Assembly (NCBI GenBank): GCA_900315155.1
Contig: OMYB01000003.1
Coordinates: 62,001 to 126,000 of the forward strand
DNA length: 64,000 nucleotides
Origin: an uncultured Selenomonadales bacterium
GTDB lineage: Bacteria > Bacillota > Negativicutes > Selenomonadales > Selenomonadaceae
Reading direction: 5' to 3'
In this document: positions 60,054-64,000 of the stretch, piece by piece
Position numbering within the stretch: position 1 is the stretch's first letter
Layout of the letters: each line of letters starts with the position of its first letter
The notes under the pieces: model-generated
Seen by the model: only the letters and a program-made list of their open reading frames with translations
Told to the model about the DNA's origin: nothing
Database searches by the model: none
Position numbers and translations under genes: made by a program

Positions 60054-63000
60054 ATGAAACTATCCCTGCTCAAAGCATTCTGTCACAAGAACCGCCGTCC
60101 CCTTCTCGGGCTCAGCTTACTCGAACTTCTTTCGGCTCTGCTGATCCTCCCCGCCTGCTATCTGATGACGCAGGTCATTGGCGGCGTGTTCCTGCAGGGA
60201 TGGAATCTTCCCACGGCAGCACCAGACCTTCTGGTGCTGCTTTTTGTGCTGTCTGCACGTGAACTGCTCACACCGGTATCCAGCCGGATCCGTCGGGGCC
60301 TGTCTGGCAGCCTGCGTGCCTCCGTACGCCACGATCTCCACGCGTCCATGCTGCATGCCTCTCCGGATACCACAGTGGCAGCATCGCAGCGCTGCCTCAC
60401 ACTTGCGCTCGAAACGACCGATGCGCTCGACGATGCCCTCACGAAAGTCCTGCCGAACATCCTCAGCCTCGTCCTTCGCACGCCGCTGCTGCTCGTAGCG
60501 CTTTTCGTCGTGGATTGGCCGACGGGGGGCCTCGCACTCCTTACACTCCCCATCGCGCCGTTCCTGCTCTACCTCATCGGTACCGTCACGAAAGACCGCA
60601 GCCGGAAAGCCTGGCAGACCCTGCGCGAACTCTCAGCGGGTTTTGGTGAACTCGTCCAGGCCATCCCCGTAGTGAAGCTGTTCCATCGGACGGAAAACCA
60701 GCGTCAGCGCCTCTCGGAGATAAGCGCAGATTTTGCCCGCTCCTCCCTGCACGTGCTGCAGCTTGCTTTTCTCTCCTCTTTTGCGCTCGAGCTCATCACG
60801 ACGCTTGCCATCGCGCTCATCGCCGTTGGCGTCGGCCTGCGCCTGCTTTACGGGCACTTGGACTTTGCCTCTGCCTTCTTTGTTCTCCTGCTCACTCCCG
60901 AATTCTATGCGCCTTTGCGCGAGGCCGGTTCTGGATTTCACGCGGGAATGACCGCCTATACGGCATGGCAGGATCTCGCTCCCTTCTTATCTGTACCAAA
61001 TGCTCCGCAGGCAAGCGGCCGTCATGCCTCCCTGCGCGTCCCGCCCGCGATCCACCTGGATAGCATCCGCTACCGCTATCCCAGCTCAGATGCCGATGCC
61101 CTCGCTTCTCTCACGCTCACGATTGCCGCAGGAAAAATCACAGCCATCACCGGCCCGAGCGGCTGTGGCAAAAGCACGCTCGTCCGCCTCCTTGCCGGGC
61201 TTGCCCAGCCCACGGCAGGCTCCATCTGCTTCGGGGACCAGGCTCTCACAACGATGGCTCCCGAAAGCCGTCACAAGCTCATCGCGTTTGTCCCGCAGGA
61301 ACCCCATCTCTACAACGCCACGCTGCGCGAAAATCTCACGCTTTCCTTTTCCGATACCTCCTCTGACCTCTCATCCCATGCCTTTTCCTCCCGTCCGTCA
61401 CGCTCAGACATGGATTCTCCATACCATACCGTGCTTCAGCAGGCCGGACTATCCTCCTGGTACCAGTCTCTCCCCGATGGGCTTGCTACCCGTCTTGGCG
61501 AGAGGGGCATAACGCTATCGAACGGACAGCGTCACCGCCTCGGCCTTGCCCGTGCGCTCCTGCAAGGCCGTCCCATCCTCCTACTCGACGAGCCGACTGC
61601 CGGGCTCGATGCCAAAACGGAACAGCTTGTCCTGCACACGCTTCAGGATTTCAGCCGCCATCGCACGGTCATCCTCGTCACGCACCGCCCGGCCGCGCTC
61701 GCCATTGCCGATCATACCATCACCCTTGCCCCGCCTCAATCTGCCGCCAAGTCCGCCCCCTCCGGCTTGCATCCGGCCTCTCAGTCCCTGAACCGCAGCA
61801 AGCTCTCCGACTCTGGGTATCTCCCGTCCTCCCATCCCGATGATGCTGCCTCCGATGCCTCATCCCATCCCCATGCACAGGATGCCGCTCCACCTTCCCT
61901 GCTCGCCTACCTCGCTCCGGCTTCTTTTCTCGTCCTTCTACTCGTGAGCCTGCTCTCCATGACGACGGGCATCGGCCTGCTCGGCGCCGCAGCGTGGCTT
62001 ATCGCCTCGGCCGCCCTTCATCCGCATCTCTACGCGCTCACGCTCGGCATCACGGCCGTGCGCGCCTGTGGTATCGGACGCGCTGCCTTTCGCTACGGTG
62101 AGCGCTATCTCACGCACCGCACGGCATTCTCCATTCAGACGCAGCTGCACCTGCGCCTCTACGACCATGCCGCCCGCCTTCTCCCCTTGCGCCGCGGCCC
62201 GGCCCGCCAGGGCGAGCTCCTGCACCGCCTGCTCACGGGTACGGCCACACTGCGCGATTTCTATCTACGCGGCCTTCTCCCGCCCCTCACCACAGGCATC
62301 TTTACCCTCATCGGCACGGTGGTTCTTTGGCCTTACCTGTCCTTTCCCGCCATCCTTCTCCCCCTATGCTGGCTCATTCACCTGATTCCTCTCGCCACTG
62401 TGCATCCTGCTGCGGCTCATACACAGGCCAGGCAGGCGGCCCTTTACCGCAGCACGATCCTCGACTTCCTTACCGGCGGCGACGAACTACGGACGGCAGG
62501 ATGCGCGCACCGTGCTGTCTCCTGCCTGGATTTTCGTGCCCAAAGCTGGCAGTCTCTCCTTTGCCGCCAGGAACAACAGCGCGACCTCCACGATATGGCT
62601 ATTTCTCTCACAAATCCGTTCACGCTCATCCTGCTCACGGCCCTGCTCATCCCATCCGTGACAAACGGGAGCATGACAGGTATTACCCTTGCCGTTTTCC
62701 TTCTTCTGCTCGAATCCCTCCTCGCAGAGTACCGCGCGCTCCCCGCCTCTGCCCGCCAGGCCCGCGAGGCAATATCCACGGCAAGGCAGCTCTTTGCCAC
62801 CTCAGATTCCGATGAGCGGATCTCATCCCACGAGGGCCTGGCCGCCATGCCCCCCGACTCATCCAGGCTGGACGCAGCGCCCGGCACATCTTCCCTGCTT
62901 TCCGTCCACGGTCTTTCTTTCGGCTATGATGCCAGCCATCCCGTCCTGCAGGATCTCTCGTTCACTGTCCTTCCCGGCCAGCATACGGCCATCATCGGCG

Positions 63001-63485
63001 AGAGCGGTGCTGGCAAAACAACGCTCGCGAACCTTCTTGCCGGTGTCTGGCCCCCCGACGCCGGTACCATCACATGCACTTGCCCCATGACGGTTCTCCC
63101 TCAGGGCAGCCATCTTTTTTCTGCCTCCATCCGCACAAACTTCACGTACCTCTACCCCGGCATGCCAGACAAAAAAATACGGGCTGCCCTGCAGGACGCC
63201 CAGTTGGCTTCACTACCTATCGATGCATATCTTGGTGAAAATGCCAGCCATCTTTCCGGTGGTCAGCGCACGCGCCTCATTACGGCTCTCACGATTGCCA
63301 GCGATGCACCGCTCCTTCTCCTCGACGAACCCACGAACGGCCTCGACGCTGCGGCCACTGACGCCCTTCTCGCCGCCTTGTTTGCCCGCGCTGCCTCCAC
63401 AGGCCAGACATTTCTCATCATCACGCACGATCCGAAACCATTGGCATACTGCCATCAGACCATCCGATTTCCGTATATCATATAG
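60054..63485 (+). CDS. cydDC: Fused CydD-CydC ABC transporter
   Basis: CydDC exports thiols (cysteine, glutathione) and is needed for cytochrome bd assembly. Here both half-transporters are one 1143-residue chain. The first half has six helices, a Walker A GPSGCGKST near residue 368, signature LSNGQRHRLGLARALL near 488 and LLLDEPTAGLDAKT. A serine/proline-rich linker (about 555-620, e.g. SSHPDDAASDASSHPH) joins it to a second membrane domain (LLAYLAPASFLVLL) and a nucleotide domain with GESGAGKTT near 982, LSGGQRTRL near 1066 and LLLDEPTNGLDAAA. The first signature has LSNGQ instead of LSGGQ. It follows cydB by 47 bases with no terminator. Confidence 0.9.
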   Translation: MKLSLLKAFCHKNRRPLLGLSLLELLSALLILPACYLMTQVIGGVFLQGWNLPTAAPDLLVLLFVLSARELLTPVSSRIRRGLSGSLRASVRHDLHASMLHASPDTTVAASQRCLTLALETTDALDDALTKVLPNILSLVLRTPLLLVALFVVDWPTGGLALLTLPIAPFLLYLIGTVTKDRSRKAWQTLRELSAGFGELVQAIPVVKLFHRTENQRQRLSEISADFARSSLHVLQLAFLSSFALELITTLAIALIAVGVGLRLLYGHLDFASAFFVLLLTPEFYAPLREAGSGFHAGMTAYTAWQDLAPFLSVPNAPQASGRHASLRVPPAIHLDSIRYRYPSSDADALASLTLTIAAGKITAITGPSGCGKSTLVRLLAGLAQPTAGSICFGDQALTTMAPESRHKLIAFVPQEPHLYNATLRENLTLSFSDTSSDLSSHAFSSRPSRSDMDSPYHTVLQQAGLSSWYQSLPDGLATRLGERGITLSNGQRHRLGLARALLQGRPILLLDEPTAGLDAKTEQLVLHTLQDFSRHRTVILVTHRPAALAIADHTITLAPPQSAAKSAPSGLHPASQSLNRSKLSDSGYLPSSHPDDAASDASSHPHAQDAAPPSLLAYLAPASFLVLLLVSLLSMTTGIGLLGAAAWLIASAALHPHLYALTLGITAVRACGIGRAAFRYGERYLTHRTAFSIQTQLHLRLYDHAARLLPLRRGPARQGELLHRLLTGTATLRDFYLRGLLPPLTTGIFTLIGTVVLWPYLSFPAILLPLCWLIHLIPLATVHPAAAHTQARQAALYRSTILDFLTGGDELRTAGCAHRAVSCLDFRAQSWQSLLCRQEQQRDLHDMAISLTNPFTLILLTALLIPSVTNGSMTGITLAVFLLLLESLLAEYRALPASARQAREAISTARQLFATSDSDERISSHEGLAAMPPDSSRLDAAPGTSSLLSVHGLSFGYDASHPVLQDLSFTVLPGQHTAIIGESGAGKTTLANLLAGVWPPDAGTITCTCPMTVLPQGSHLFSASIRTNFTYLYPGMPDKKIRAALQDAQLASLPIDAYLGENASHLSGGQRTRLITALTIASDAPLLLLDEPTNGLDAAATDALLAALFARAASTGQTFLIITHDPKPLAYCHQTIRFPYII

Positions 63486-63566
63486 GGAGGACGTTGCTAT
63501 TTGATCCTCCCAATGTGGCAACATATTCCGTTCATCAAAAGATTGATACACAGGAGAAATATTTCT

Positions 63567-64000
63567 ATGTCGATAAAAATAACCATGCCGAGTGATGTTC
63601 AGGTACTCGAACAGATCACCGAGCCCCTGCTGCGCTGGTATCATGCACAGGAAACCGACCGGCAGCTCCCCTGGCGTGAGGATCCTTCCCCCTACCACGT
63701 ATGGCTTTCGGAAATCATGCTGCAGCAGACGCGGGCAGCAGCCGTCATTCCCTATTATGAGGCTTTCCTCGCGGCACTGCCAACGATCGGCAACCTCGCT
63801 GCCTGTGACGATGACCGTCTCATGAAACTCTGGCAGGGACTCGGCTACTACAGCCGTGCGCGCAATCTCAAAAAAGCCGCAGGCGTCATCATGGAGCAGC
63901 ATGATGGCCAGCTCCCTGCCGATTTCAAGGCCCTGCGCGCCCTGCCAGGCATCGGGGACTACACGGCAGGAGCCATTGCCTCAATCGCATTCGGCCTGCC
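63567..64000 (+). CDS. mutY: A/G-specific adenine glycosylase, N-terminal part (runs off window)
   Basis: MutY removes adenine paired with 8-oxoguanine. The 144 codons present include LLRWYHAQETDRQLPWREDP, the helix with SEIMLQQTRAAAVIPYYEAF, GLGYYSRARNLKKAAGVIM and the helix-hairpin-helix LRALPGIGDYTAGAIASIAF. AGGAG lies 10 bases before the ATG at 63567. The iron-sulfur cluster and C-terminal domain lie beyond the right edge. Confidence 0.93.
   Translation, partial: MSIKITMPSDVQVLEQITEPLLRWYHAQETDRQLPWREDPSPYHVWLSEIMLQQTRAAAVIPYYEAFLAALPTIGNLAACDDDRLMKLWQGLGYYSRARNLKKAAGVIMEQHDGQLPADFKALRALPGIGDYTAGAIASIAFGL

Noticed and set aside
1..64000. CRISPR arrays, tRNA or rRNA genes, intact insertion sequences or prophage
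   Set aside because: No regularly spaced repeats, cloverleaf-like sequences, rRNA-like stretches, transposase or integrase genes were seen on either strand.

Overview
This 64 kb window reads as chromosome from a Gram-negative member of the Firmicutes, most likely a Selenomonadaceae (Selenomonas/Mitsuokella-like) anaerobe. The best evidence is an outer-membrane porin carrying an N-terminal S-layer-homology (SLH) domain and ending in an aromatic residue, an architecture typical of Negativicutes. It sits beside Firmicute-type genes (AddAB instead of RecBCD, DeoR and GntR regulators). The DNA is fairly GC-rich with AT-rich intergenic promoters. All family calls come from reading motifs by eye; no database was searched.

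Layout. 1-5 kb: the 5' part of glgC, an N-acetylmuramoyl-L-alanine amidase with a small membrane protein, a DeoR regulator, then a decayed stretch with a broken chemoreceptor, DUF488, Uma2 and a 49-residue ORF that looks like a scar of a type I restriction locus. 5.1-10.4 kb: a rhamnose operon, rhaB-rhaA-rhaD-MFS permease-rhaM, with a clear promoter and terminator. 10.6-27.1 kb: a rhamnogalacturonan-I utilisation locus on the same strand. In transcription order it holds a GPH-type transporter, a chemoreceptor, a tandem SGNH esterase, GH28, GH105 and GH106-like hydrolases, an SLH porin and two exported PL4 lyases. It starts at a strong promoter followed by a perfect 14-bp palindromic operator. 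Exported lyases would cut the polymer and the porin and transporter would take up oligosaccharides. Hydrolases without signal peptides would finish the job inside, and the rha operon would consume the rhamnose.

27.3-40 kb: two unknown genes and a DNA-repair operon sbcD-sbcC-addB-addA. 40-43 kb: a two-gene operon of unknown function. It encodes a protein shaped like a type I methyltransferase fused to one specificity domain but lacking the catalytic motifs, plus a 263-residue partner, under a promoter overlapped by palindromes. 42.9-49 kb: a degenerate PaaK-like protein with cheR, an alanine/glycine:cation symporter with a structured leader, an Hsp20, a radical SAM protein and pth. 49-56 kb: a HEPN/nucleotidyltransferase pair, uppP, then polyferredoxin-ispE-gntR-glmU-prs.

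56.3-64 kb (plus strand): a P-type ATPase relative that has lost its phosphorylated aspartate, then cydA, cydB, a fused cydDC transporter, and the start of mutY.

The strongest candidates for undescribed biology are the pseudo-methyltransferase/specificity operon (40.3-42.8 kb) and the pseudo-P-type ATPase beside cytochrome bd (56.4-57.5 kb). The rhamnogalacturonan locus, with its own SLH porin and chemoreceptor, is the most complete system. No rRNA, tRNA, CRISPR array or intact insertion sequence was seen.
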